Shown: one piece after another, positions 1-7,700 of the stretch
How the letters are laid out: each line of letters opens with the position of its first letter
Numbering within the stretch: the stretch's first letter is position 1
Assembly: GCA_040756085.1 (NCBI GenBank)
Contig: JBFMAE010000201.1
Location: forward strand, 1-9,693
From: JBFMAE01 sp040756085
Lineage (GTDB): Bacteria > Desulfobacterota > BSN033 > UBA1163
Direction of reading: 5' to 3'
Length of the DNA: 9,693 nt
Made by a program: the position numbers and the translations under genes
Notes under the pieces: generated by a model
Databases searched by the model: none
What the model saw: the letters and a program-made list of their open reading frames with translations, nothing else
What the model was told of the DNA's origin: nothing

Positions 1-377
1 AATTCTTCAAAGAGATAAAGACGGACTCTTTCACTTTCATCTGGGAACCCAGAGGGGAATGGGAAAGGCAGGAGGTCGAGAGACTATGCAGGGAACTAGA
101 TCTCACACCTTGCCTGGACCCTTTCTGTGGAACCTCGTTCAGAGGAAGTCTTCTTTATGTCAGACTCCATGGTAAGACGGGTTATCGTGATACTTACTCC
201 GACGAAGAACTCATGACCTTATTGGAAAGGGTGAAGGCCTGTTTACAAGCCTATCTGATGTTTAATAATGTGAGTATGCATGAAGATGCCCATCGCCTCA
301 AAAGATTATTGGAGGAGAATGATCCCCTTTTCACGCAGAAACATTTTGATTCATCCAGAAAGGAGAAAAGACGTTGA
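1..377 (+). CDS. DUF72 (YecE-like) family protein, C-terminal part only
   Basis: This reading frame is open from the window edge (first full codon at position 3) to TGA at 375-377, giving 124 residues with no start codon assignable, so the 5' part lies outside the window. The segment LYVRLHGKTGYRDTYSDEEL (about residues 50-69 of the fragment), followed by YLMFNNVSMHEDAHRLKRLL, matches the conserved C-terminal half of DUF72 proteins: a Y-R-HG strand, a Tyr-rich turn, a 'YSDEEL' helix, then a strand ending in FNN and a helix rich in A and L. DUF72 proteins are usually about 240 residues with a TIM-barrel-like fold, so roughly half is present. Their biochemical activity is not established. The tail after the domain (EENDPLF to KEKRR) is charged and probably not folded. 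The stop overlaps the start of the next gene, indicating one transcript and probable translational coupling. I am confident of the family and make no claim about function. Confidence 0.85.
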   Translation, partial: FFKEIKTDSFTFIWEPRGEWERQEVERLCRELDLTPCLDPFCGTSFRGSLLYVRLHGKTGYRDTYSDEELMTLLERVKACLQAYLMFNNVSMHEDAHRLKRLLEENDPLFTQKHFDSSRKEKRR

Positions 378-991
378 TGGATAAAGGAGCGGAAGAGAAG
401 ATCCTCCGGGTTTGTCAAAGCGTGATCAAGATGTTGGAACTGTCCTTCCAGGGATTCCGGAGGGGGACGGAGGAATCGCTCAGGGAGGCGGAAAATGTAA
501 AGAACGAGGTTCGCCAACATTCCTCTGAGTTGACGAGCTATCTCATTTCAAAGAGTTCATTGAGTGAAAAAGGGAGGGAGTGGGCGAAACCTTTCCTCTC
601 CATCGCCTCCAGTTTCGATCGGATGACATTCAACATTGAAGGGATTTTGGATCGATTAAGAGTAAAAGTCCAGAACCATATCCTCTTTAGTGATCGGGGT
701 GTCAAAGAGATCAATGATATCTTCCAGGAGGCAATGAAACTTTTAGAAAATCTGCCAGATCTGATCCTCACCCAGAATAAACTCCTTGCCCAACGAATCG
801 GAGAGGAGGGGAGGTCCGTCTTTAAAATGGCCAATGGATATTTCGAAGAACATGAGGAAAGGTTGATCCAGGGGATTTGCATGCCCAAATCTTCACCGAT
901 TTATCTGGGGATCCTCGAATCCCTGCGGGGGGTTATCGCCCACACCTTGGAGGTAAGTGGTAAGATTGTCACCCTCTCATCCAAATCCTGA
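377..991 (+). CDS. PhoU-like helical-bundle protein
   Basis: The product is 204 residues from ATG 377, or 205 if the in-frame TTG at 374 is used. An AGGAG at 361-365 lies 8 nt before the TTG and 11 nt before the ATG, so the start is ambiguous by one codon. The protein is almost entirely amphipathic helix, with no signal peptide or membrane segment, so it is predicted cytoplasmic. Two PhoU-type repeats can be traced. The first ends near FDRMTFNIEGILDRL (residues 80-94) and the second in YLGILESLRGVIAHTLEVSG (176-195), which aligns with the 'LERIxDHAxNIAE' helix of PhoU. PhoU proteins act with phosphate transporters and two-component sensors, binding metal through E/DxxxD motifs. Here the positions expected to be the second acid are F and A, so classical metal binding looks lost. 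It lies between a DUF72 and a DUF488 gene, with no phosphate-transport gene visible. The PhoU-like fold is a pattern-based call, and a phosphate role is not supported by context. Confidence 0.65.
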   Translation: MDKGAEEKILRVCQSVIKMLELSFQGFRRGTEESLREAENVKNEVRQHSSELTSYLISKSSLSEKGREWAKPFLSIASSFDRMTFNIEGILDRLRVKVQNHILFSDRGVKEINDIFQEAMKLLENLPDLILTQNKLLAQRIGEEGRSVFKMANGYFEEHEERLIQGICMPKSSPIYLGILESLRGVIAHTLEVSGKIVTLSSKS

Positions 992-1427
992 AGGAAAATA
1001 TTTAATTTTCTCCTTAGGGACGAGCAATCGATCTTTTGACGAATTTTTAGCCCTCTTTAAAGAGCACGGAATTGAAGCCGGCATCGATATCCGGAGCTTT
1101 CCAACCAGCCGGTTCCCCCATTTTATAAAGGAGAATCTCCAGAAAAATCTTGAATCAGAGGGCATCCATTATCACTATTTAGGGAAGGAGTTAGGAGGGT
1201 TCCGAAAGGGAGGTTATCTCGCCCATATGGAGACCGACGCCTTTCAAAGAGGGATAGAGCGTTTGGAGGAGATCGCGGGGAAGAAGAGAACGGCCTTCTT
1301 CTGTTCCGAAAGGTTCCCGTGGAAATGCCACCGGCGGTGGGTGGGGCAAAAGTTGTTCCAAAGGGGACGGACGGTCGTCCATATCATCGAGAAGGGAAGG
1401 GTATGGGTGCCCAGAGAGAGAGCGTGA
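957..1427 (+). CDS. DUF488 family protein
   Basis: The product is 156 residues if translation begins at GTG 957. TTG at 966 is an alternative start. GGAGGT at 949-954 lies only 2 nt before the GTG but 11 nt before the TTG, so the TTG (153 residues) cannot be excluded. DUF488 signatures appear in order: FSLGTSNRSFDEF near residues 18-30 (family form 'TIGHSNRS'), GIDIRSFPTSR at 42-52 (usually 'VDVRSxPxSR'), HFIKENL at 55-61, LGKELGG at 75-81, and the strongly conserved CSERFPWKCHRR at 116-127 (family form 'CaExdPexCHR'). The length is normal for the family and there is no signal peptide. The conserved Cys-x-Glu and Cys-His-Arg residues are all present, so a site built on them is probably intact, but the reaction is not known. 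The gene overlaps the upstream PhoU-like gene by about 35 nt in another frame and is probably co-translated with it. Its last codons form one arm of a weak stem-loop with the intergenic region. Confidence 0.85.
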   Translation: MVRLSPSHPNPEGKYLIFSLGTSNRSFDEFLALFKEHGIEAGIDIRSFPTSRFPHFIKENLQKNLESEGIHYHYLGKELGGFRKGGYLAHMETDAFQRGIERLEEIAGKKRTAFFCSERFPWKCHRRWVGQKLFQRGRTVVHIIEKGRVWVPRERA

Positions 1428-1458
1428 AGTCGTTTTTCAGAGCTCTCTCAAAATTCAT

Positions 1459-1487
1459 TTGACAACCCTCTTTTTTTGTATTAGAAA
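1459..1487 (+). promoter_or_regulatory. Predicted sigma-70 promoter of the efflux operon
   Basis: A perfect TTGACA (-35) at 1459-1464 is followed after 17 bp by TAGAAA (1482-1487), which matches four of six positions of TATAAT. The spacer is T-rich. Transcription would start near 1494, about 70 nt before the regulator gene. This is the only good promoter I see between the DUF488 gene and the efflux genes, so it probably drives the regulator together with the pump genes. Confidence 0.6.
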
Positions 1488-1511
1488 TGAATGATGGTTC
1501 ATAAAATGAAT
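1485..1511 (+). promoter_or_regulatory. Candidate TetR-type operator
   Basis: ATGAA (1487-1491) and TTCAT (1498-1502) form an inverted repeat with a 6-nt centre. AAATGAAT occurs twice as a direct repeat (1485-1492 and 1504-1511), 19 bp apart. The element begins inside the -10 box and covers the predicted start of transcription, the usual position for a TetR-family operator that blocks RNA polymerase. The adjacent TetR/AcrR gene is the natural ligand. Binding is inferred from position and symmetry only. Confidence 0.4.
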
Positions 1512-1562
1512 AAGTATTTCCAAATTAAGATGGATGGGCCCCGGTGAAGAGAGGTGTTTTAA

Positions 1563-2195
1563 ATGAGTGCAGAAAAAATCAGCCGAAAAGAAAGGGAATT
1601 TTTGACTCATCGTGAAGAGATCCTACAGGCTGCAGAAAGGGTTTTTGCGGCAAAGGGGTTCTTTCAGTCCACCATGAGTGACATTGCCCATGAAGCAGAA
1701 TTCGGGACGGGGACCCTCTATAAGTATTTCAAGTCAAAAGAAGAGCTTTACTTTACCCTCATCGATGAAAAGGTGAAGGAGGTCAATCACCTGGTCAAGG
1801 TTGAACTCTCACAAAAGATTTCTGCCATCGAGAGGATTAAAAAGGCGTTAGAGCTTCAGCTCAAATTTATCGAACAGAACCGTAATTTTTTCAGAATTTA
1901 TATTTCAGAACGGAATCGTTTTGAGTGGACCGTGAAAGATGATTTAGGGAAGGGGATGCACGATAAAATGATCGCCTATATTCATCTCCTTGCCCAGGTC
2001 ATGAAGCAGGGGATGAAGGACGGAGAGTTTAAACCCATGGACCCCACTGATATGGCTCATGCCTTAATTGGAATTGTCAACTCTTTCGTCTTCGAATGGC
2101 TGATCAGTCCCCAACCCTATTCGATTACTTCAAAGATGGAGACCATTTTGAGAATCTTTTTGGGGGGAACCCAACGGATGGAAAGGAGGAGATAG
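1563..2195 (+). CDS. TetR/AcrR family transcriptional regulator
   Basis: The product is 210 residues. The ATG directly follows an in-frame TAA at 1560-1562, which fixes the start, and GAGGTG at 1551-1556 is a well-spaced ribosome site. The TetR_N DNA-binding domain spans about residues 17-63: a first helix REEILQAAERVFAAKGF, then TMSDIAHEAEFGTGTLYKYF (37-56) with the recognition helix, then KSKEELYFTLI. The remaining roughly 145 residues are the helical ligand-binding and dimerisation domain, ending in a basic tail. Regulators of this type usually repress an adjacent multidrug pump and release DNA when a toxic ligand binds. Here the gene is first in the operon, only 4 nt from the outer-membrane channel gene, and a dyad lies at its promoter, so autorepression of the whole operon is the simplest model. 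The ligand cannot be read from sequence. Confidence 0.9.
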   Translation: MSAEKISRKEREFLTHREEILQAAERVFAAKGFFQSTMSDIAHEAEFGTGTLYKYFKSKEELYFTLIDEKVKEVNHLVKVELSQKISAIERIKKALELQLKFIEQNRNFFRIYISERNRFEWTVKDDLGKGMHDKMIAYIHLLAQVMKQGMKDGEFKPMDPTDMAHALIGIVNSFVFEWLISPQPYSITSKMETILRIFLGGTQRMERRR

Positions 2196-2199
2196 GCCG

Positions 2200-3510
2200 A
2201 TGAGAATGAAGTGGATCGTGGGATTAATCCTGGTTTTCGTTTTCTCCGAAGGCTCTGTGCGAGCGCAAGAGTCCTATAAACCTCTGACCCTTGAAGAAAG
2301 CATTAAGATCGTTTTAGAGCAGAACCTGAAACTCCATTCCATGATAGAGGGGGTAAGGGGTTCTGAATTCAGGCGAAAAGCGGCGAGGACCGATTTCCTT
2401 GCGAAATGGACAGGCCAATACAGTTATACCTGGTATAACCAGGCATCAGGTTTTACGGGAACCGCTGGTCCTTCCAGTTCCATTGCCAGCAGGGATAATT
2501 ACAATTTCAGTACTTCCATCACACAGCCGCTTTTTTCGGGAGGTTCGATCTATGCCAATTACCGCTTGGAGAAGATGGGAGTAGATATCTCAAAAATGGA
2601 TGTGGAGACGGTGAAAAGGGATCTGGTCCTTCAAGTGAGGGAGGGTTACTTTAATATTCTTAATGCCCAGAAGATACGGAATGTGGCAGAGCAGACAGTT
2701 AAACAACTGGAGGCCCACCTGGAAGTGGCAAAGGCCTTCTTCGAGGTCGGGATCATCCCCAAAAATGATGTCCTCCAGTCTGAAGTGAAATTGGCTCAGG
2801 GCAGGCAGGACCTGGTCAAGGCAGAGAATGGGGTGGCTTTGGCCAAGGCTTCATTTAACACATTGTTGAGAAGGGAGATCGATGCGCCTTTGAATATCAT
2901 CGATATTCTCGAATACAAACCCTTTCCCCTTGGGTTTGAAGAATCTCTTAAGGAGGCACTTCAACAGAGACCAGAGATCAAGAACGCCGAGTTGAAGGTG
3001 GAACAGGCCAAGGAGGGTGTCAAGATTGCCAGAAGCGGGTTTTTCCCAGTGATCAGTTTGGCAGGAAATTACGGTAGACTCTCTGAAGAACCCGGACTGA
3101 TGGGCGATCTCCGGACAGAAAGGTGGAACATCCAGGCATTGGCCACATTTACCATTGGTGACTGGGGAAAAACGGCCTACAAGGTAGGAGAGAGTAAGGT
3201 TAAGGTCACCCAGGCTGAAGATGCAAAAGTTCAACTAAAGGAAGGGATCATCTTGGAAGTGAAGGATGACTATCTCAATATGCTGGTGGCGGAGAAGAAT
3301 ATAGGGGTGGCGGAGAAGGCCATTGAACAGGCTGAAGAGAATTTGAGGATGAACGAGGAGCGATACAAATATCAAGTCGCTACCTCCACCGATGTCCTCG
3401 ATGCGGTCATTTTACTCGCACAGGCGAGAGTCAACTACTACAATGCCCTGAGCGATTTCAACGTCGCCAAGGCCAGACTGGAGCGTGCCATGGGGAGGAT
3501 GTATCCGTAA
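2200..3510 (+). CDS. TolC-family outer membrane efflux protein
   Basis: The product is 436 residues, normal for the family. A strong SD (AAGGAGGA, 2183-2190) lies inside the end of the regulator gene, 9 nt before the ATG. The N-terminus is a Sec signal peptide (MRMKWIVGLILVFVF, with likely cleavage after VRA at residue 22). No lipobox cysteine is present, so this is TolC-like rather than an OprM-type lipoprotein. Two outer-membrane-efflux-protein repeats follow. Each has LTLEESIKIVLEQN-like opening helices, a beta-barrel segment containing QPLFSGG (about 109-115), and long coiled-coil helices rich in A, E, K and Q (for example about 160-215 and 350-430). The mature trimer should form the channel-tunnel through which the adaptor and RND pump expel substrate across the outer membrane. 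It is the first structural gene after the regulator. A hairpin repeat follows its stop codon. Confidence 0.93.
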   Translation: MRMKWIVGLILVFVFSEGSVRAQESYKPLTLEESIKIVLEQNLKLHSMIEGVRGSEFRRKAARTDFLAKWTGQYSYTWYNQASGFTGTAGPSSSIASRDNYNFSTSITQPLFSGGSIYANYRLEKMGVDISKMDVETVKRDLVLQVREGYFNILNAQKIRNVAEQTVKQLEAHLEVAKAFFEVGIIPKNDVLQSEVKLAQGRQDLVKAENGVALAKASFNTLLRREIDAPLNIIDILEYKPFPLGFEESLKEALQQRPEIKNAELKVEQAKEGVKIARSGFFPVISLAGNYGRLSEEPGLMGDLRTERWNIQALATFTIGDWGKTAYKVGESKVKVTQAEDAKVQLKEGIILEVKDDYLNMLVAEKNIGVAEKAIEQAEENLRMNEERYKYQVATSTDVLDAVILLAQARVNYYNALSDFNVAKARLERAMGRMYP

Positions 3511-3515
3511 TTCTT

Positions 3516-3562
3516 AACCCCTCCCTTCCTCCCCTTAATTTAAGGGGAGGTGAGGTGGGGTT
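3516..3562 (+). repeat. Intra-operon GC-rich palindromic repeat / stem-loop
   Basis: The core is a perfect 11-bp inverted repeat, CCTCCCCTTAA (3528-3538) against TTAAGGGGAGG (3540-3550), with a 1-nt centre. Outer arms AACCCC (3516-3521) and GGGGTT (3557-3562) also pair across a 6x6 internal loop. No T-run follows, so it is not a standard terminator. The nested architecture resembles small dispersed REP-like elements. In RNA it could protect or attenuate the channel message relative to the pump genes. The structure is seen directly, and the role is inferred. Confidence 0.65.
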
Positions 3563-3614
3563 ATATCAGTAAACGGTGATCAATGAAATACAGGTATTTT
3601 TCAAAGGAACAAGG

Positions 3615-4718
3615 ATGAATATGAAGGGACTTACAATACTATTGCTATTAATAGTTTTTGTTGGAGGGTGCGGGTCGAGGGAATCGGTGAGTGTTGATAA
3701 GCCTTCCAGGACTCCGGCCCAAATTTCAGAGGAGAGACAGGTGGAGGTGGTCGAAGTGGTTCTGAGACCCATCTCCTACACCCTTTCAGCCGTGGGAAGT
3801 CTCAAAACTCCAGAGAATGTGACCATCAGCCCCAAAAAAGCGGGGATCATTCAGAAGATTCTCGTGAGGGAAGGAGATCGGGTCAAAAAAGGGCAGGTGT
3901 TGGTCCAACTGGATGAAGTGGATGCCAGACTCCAGGTAGAACGGGCGGAGGCAAGGGTTCAGGAGGCAGAGGCCTCCTTAGAGACCCATCGAAGTACGCT
4001 GGCCCGTTATCGGAAGCTCTTAGAATCGAAAGTGATTCCTCAACAGACTTATGACGACATCAGCCTGAAAGTAAAATTGGATGAGGCACGGTTAGCCCTC
4101 GCTAAGACAGAATTGAATCTGGCCAAACAAAATCTTATTGACCATCGAATCGTCTCTCCGATCGAGGGGGTCGTTAATCTCAAGATTGCCTCCTTGGGGG
4201 AACATGTCAATGTGGCACCCAAAGATGAGATAATGATGATTGTCCAGATGGACCCATTGGAGCTTGAGTTCTATATTCCGGAGAACTGGGCCGGAAAGAT
4301 TCGGAAGGGTAACAGAATCCAATTCACGGTGAAGGCATTTTCTGAAGAGAAGTTTTCAGCCATCATCCAGTTTATCAGTCCAACGGCCGATCCCGCCACG
4401 AGAAATGTTAGGATGAAGGCTCTGGTCCAGAATCCAAGCTATCGATTAAAACCTGGTTTCTTTACGGAGGTCTCCATCCCCACGGGAGGGAATCCCAATG
4501 CCCTCGTCATCCCTGAGTCGGCCATTTTCAGCCAGGAAGGAAAGATGTTTGCTTTTGTGGTGAAGGAAGGGGTTGCCCTCCGGAGGGAAGTTGAAACCGG
4601 AACCCGGTTCGATGGAAAGGTGGAAGTTACGAAAGGGATTCAGAAAGGGGAACGGGTTGTCACCATCGGACACGAACAGCTCAGTGAAGGAATGAAAGTC
4701 AGGATCATTTCCAAATAA
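3615..4718 (+). CDS. RND efflux periplasmic adaptor (membrane fusion) lipoprotein
   Basis: I place the start at ATG 3615 (367 residues) rather than GTG 3576. From 3615 the protein begins with a proper lipoprotein signal, KGLTILLLLIVFVGGC, with lipobox VGGC at residues 16-19, and AAAGGA (3603-3608) lies 6 nt upstream. ATG 3621 is a second possibility. The adaptor pattern follows. A beta-barrel strand precedes the first lipoyl half (SPKKAGIIQKILVREGDRVKK, about 72-92). A helical hairpin spans about 103-175. The second lipoyl half includes IVSPIEGVVNLKIASLGEHV (179-198). Barrel and membrane-proximal parts contain FISPTADPATRNVRMKALV (253-271) and PGFFTEVSIP. The lipidated, periplasmic adaptor should link the RND pump to the TolC-like channel. 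It lies between those two genes, separated from each by a repeat-bearing gap. The residue after the lipidated Cys is Gly, not the Asp of AcrA, but membrane sorting rules may differ in this organism. Confidence 0.9.
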   Translation: MNMKGLTILLLLIVFVGGCGSRESVSVDKPSRTPAQISEERQVEVVEVVLRPISYTLSAVGSLKTPENVTISPKKAGIIQKILVREGDRVKKGQVLVQLDEVDARLQVERAEARVQEAEASLETHRSTLARYRKLLESKVIPQQTYDDISLKVKLDEARLALAKTELNLAKQNLIDHRIVSPIEGVVNLKIASLGEHVNVAPKDEIMMIVQMDPLELEFYIPENWAGKIRKGNRIQFTVKAFSEEKFSAIIQFISPTADPATRNVRMKALVQNPSYRLKPGFFTEVSIPTGGNPNALVIPESAIFSQEGKMFAFVVKEGVALRREVETGTRFDGKVEVTKGIQKGERVVTIGHEQLSEGMKVRIISK

Positions 4719-4742
4719 AAAGATTTATAAAACTTTAACTCA

Positions 4743-4783
4743 ATTTAGTCACTTTTAACTTTAGTTCACTTTAGGCACTTATT
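4743..4783 (+). repeat. AT-rich short direct repeats before the RND pump gene
   Basis: Three degenerate copies of a roughly 15-nt word built on TTTAG-(n)-CACTT occur at about 4743-4757, 4759-4773 and 4769-4783, the last ending at the pump start codon. The repeats fill most of the 65-nt gap between adaptor and pump, and replace any strong ribosome site: only a lone AGG (4773-4775) is suitably placed. The tract could be a small dispersed repeat or an A/U-rich element controlling pump translation. Confidence 0.45.
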
Positions 4784-7700
4784 ATGTTTCTTTCAGATAC
4801 CTCCGTTAAGCGGCCCGTAGTTGCAACGATGATCACCTTGGCCCTTGTTTTTTTCGGGGTACTCGGATATCAACGCATCGGGATTGATCTTTATCCTCAG
4901 GTCGATTTTCCCATGGTGACCATTACGACCACCCTCTTCGGTGCAGCGCCTGAGGTGATGGATACCGATGTCACCGATCCCATTGAAGAACAGGTGAATA
5001 CTATCGAAGGGGTGAAACATATCACTTCAACGAGCGGGCATGGATTTTCACAAATCGTGGTGGAGTTTGAGCTCTACCGGGACATTGACTCAGCGGTTCA
5101 GGATGTGAGAGCGAAAGTGGATGTGGCTAAAAGGAAATTACCCGCTGATATTGACCCTCCAATCATTGACAAACTTGACATCAACGCGAGACCCATCCTC
5201 TGGCTTTCCGTTTCAGGAAATCTGCCTTCTCAGAAATTAGGGATGTTGGCTGACGAAGTGCTGAGACCCCAGTTCGAATCGATCAAAGGGGTTGGCAATG
5301 TGATGTTGGGGGGCTATACCAAGAGGGAGATCAGGGTGTGGCTCGATGGGAAGAGATTGGAAGCCTACCGGTTGACCTCCAACGATGTCGCAAGGGCCTT
5401 CTATACGAAAAATATTGAATTACCGGGTGGGATAATAGAGAGTGTGGACCGAGAATTTGCCGTAAGGAACTTGGGGGAACTGAGAAACATCGAGGAGTTC
5501 AACAATCTGATCATTACCTATCAAAACGGGGCACCTGTCAGGTTGAAGAACGTGGGATGGGCAGAAGATGGAACGGAACCGGTCAGAACCATAGCCCGAT
5601 TTAACAGGGTCCCGGCGGTAGGAATGGGTATCATCCCTCGATCCGGAGCCAATGTGGTAGAAGTGGCCAGATGGGTTACGGCGAAACTCGATGAAATCAG
5701 GAAGACGCTCCCATCTGGAGTGGATATCCATATTTCGATGGATACATCGAAATTTATCGAGGAGGCAATACTCGATGTTCAATATGATATCTTCTTTGGC
5801 GGACTTCTGGCTGCTGGAATCATGTTTATCTTCCTCCTTAACATCCGAAGCACGATCATCGCCGCCATCTCCATTCCTACCTCTTTAATCACCAGTTTTG
5901 GAATTATGCATTTCATGGGTTTTACCATGAACTACATGACAATGCTCGCCCTTTCTATGATGGTAGGGGTGGTCATTGATAATACGGTCATCGTCCTGGA
6001 AAATGCATATCGACATATGGAGGAGGGTGCAGATCCGATGATGGCAGCGAAGGAGGGAACATCAGAAATTGCCTTTGCAGCAATGGCTGCTACCTTCTCC
6101 ATTGCTGCTGTCTTCATCCCGGTGGCCTTCATGGGAGGGATGATCGGGCGATTCTTTTATCAGTTCGGTGTGACCGTTGCTGCCTCGGTCATTGCTTCCC
6201 TGGTGGTTGCCTTGATCCTGATTCCCATGCTCTGTTCGAGGTTTCTAAAGCTGGAATCGAAGCATGGCAGGGTCTATCAGTTTTTTGATCAAACCTACAA
6301 CAGATTGGAAAACCGTTATCGAGGAGCCTTGGCCTTTTGCCTGAGGTACTGCTGGTTGATCGTCTTAGTCGCCGCCCTCATGTTCATCGGAAGTGTTGCA
6401 ATCTTGATGAATCTAAAAAGAGAATTCGTCCCGAAATCGGATGAGGGGCGTTTCATCATTCGACTGGAAACCCCTGTTGGGTCCACCCCTTTCTATACAG
6501 ATGAAAAATTGAGAAGGGTGGAAGATCTCGTCTTGGTGGTGCCGGAAACGGAGAAAGTTTTCGTCGCTCTCGGGATTGGTGAACGGAAAGAAGTAAATAA
6601 GGGCTTTGTGGTAGTGACGCTGAAGGATCGAAAGGAAAGGAAATGGTCCCAACATCAAATTATGGCAGAGATGCGAAAGAGACTGAGGACCATGCCAGGA
6701 TTTAAAGCCTATGTTGAGAATATCTCACCAGTGGCCACGGCTGGAAGGAGAGGAGCTCCTCTTCAGCTCGATATCAAGGGAGCCGAGATGGAAAAGTTGG
6801 AGAAGATTTCCAACCGGATCGTTGAAGAGGTAATGAGGAGCCCGGGCATCGTGGATGTGAGTTCTGACTTGGAGTTGACCAAACCGGAAGTGAGGGTTCT
6901 GATCGATCGCAACAAAGCTGCAGATGTAGGAGTGGATGTGCGAGAAATCTCATCAGTGGTTCAACAATTGATCGGAGGTCAGGAGGTATCGAAATTTAAG
7001 GATGTTGAACGAGCCAAACGCTATGATGTGAGAGTGAGACTGATTAAAGACCAAAGGATGAGTCCCGAAGACATCTCCCAGATTTCCATCAGGACTCCAA
7101 AAGGCGGACTGATTAAACTAACTCAGGTGGTCAACATTGAGGAGGGGATTGGACCCAACCTGATCAACCGGAAGGATCGTCAGAGAAATGTGACCATTTA
7201 TGCCGATACTGCCGGAGGTAAGACCTTGGGAGAAGCGATCTCAGATGTAGAGGCTTCGGCAAAAAACTATATTCCCTCTGATTATTCTTACAGCTTTACC
7301 GGGCAGGCAGAGGCTTTTAAAGAATCCTTTCAATATCTGATTATGGGCCTCATCCAGGCCATCATCATCATTTACATGATTCTGGCTATGCAGTTCAACA
7401 GTTTCCTCCACCCTTTTACGATTATGCTTGCTTTGCCATTAAGTACAGTTGGAGCTTTTGCCACTCTTTATTTAACCGGTGATACTATCTCCATTATCAG
7501 CATGATCGGAATGATCACCCTGACCGCTCTGGTCGTCAAGAATTCCATCCTTTTAGTCGATTACACGAATACATTGAGGGAAAGGGGGATGGAAAGGGAT
7601 CAAGCCGTGCTTCGGGCTGCTCCCATTAGACTTCGACCCATATTGATGACGGCGGTGACGACCATGTTGGGAGTTCTTCCAGTGGCTTTGGGATATAGTG

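Noticed and set aside
1416..1449. Possible terminator after the DUF488 gene: GAGAGAGC (1416-1423) pairing with GCTCTCTC (1442-1449).
   Set aside because: The loop is 18 nt, the stem is a simple GA repeat and no T-run follows, so support for termination is weak.
2851..3234. Long open frames on the - strand opposite the channel, pump and pgsA genes.
   Set aside because: They lie wholly within well-supported + strand genes and show no recognisable domain, so they are antisense shadows.
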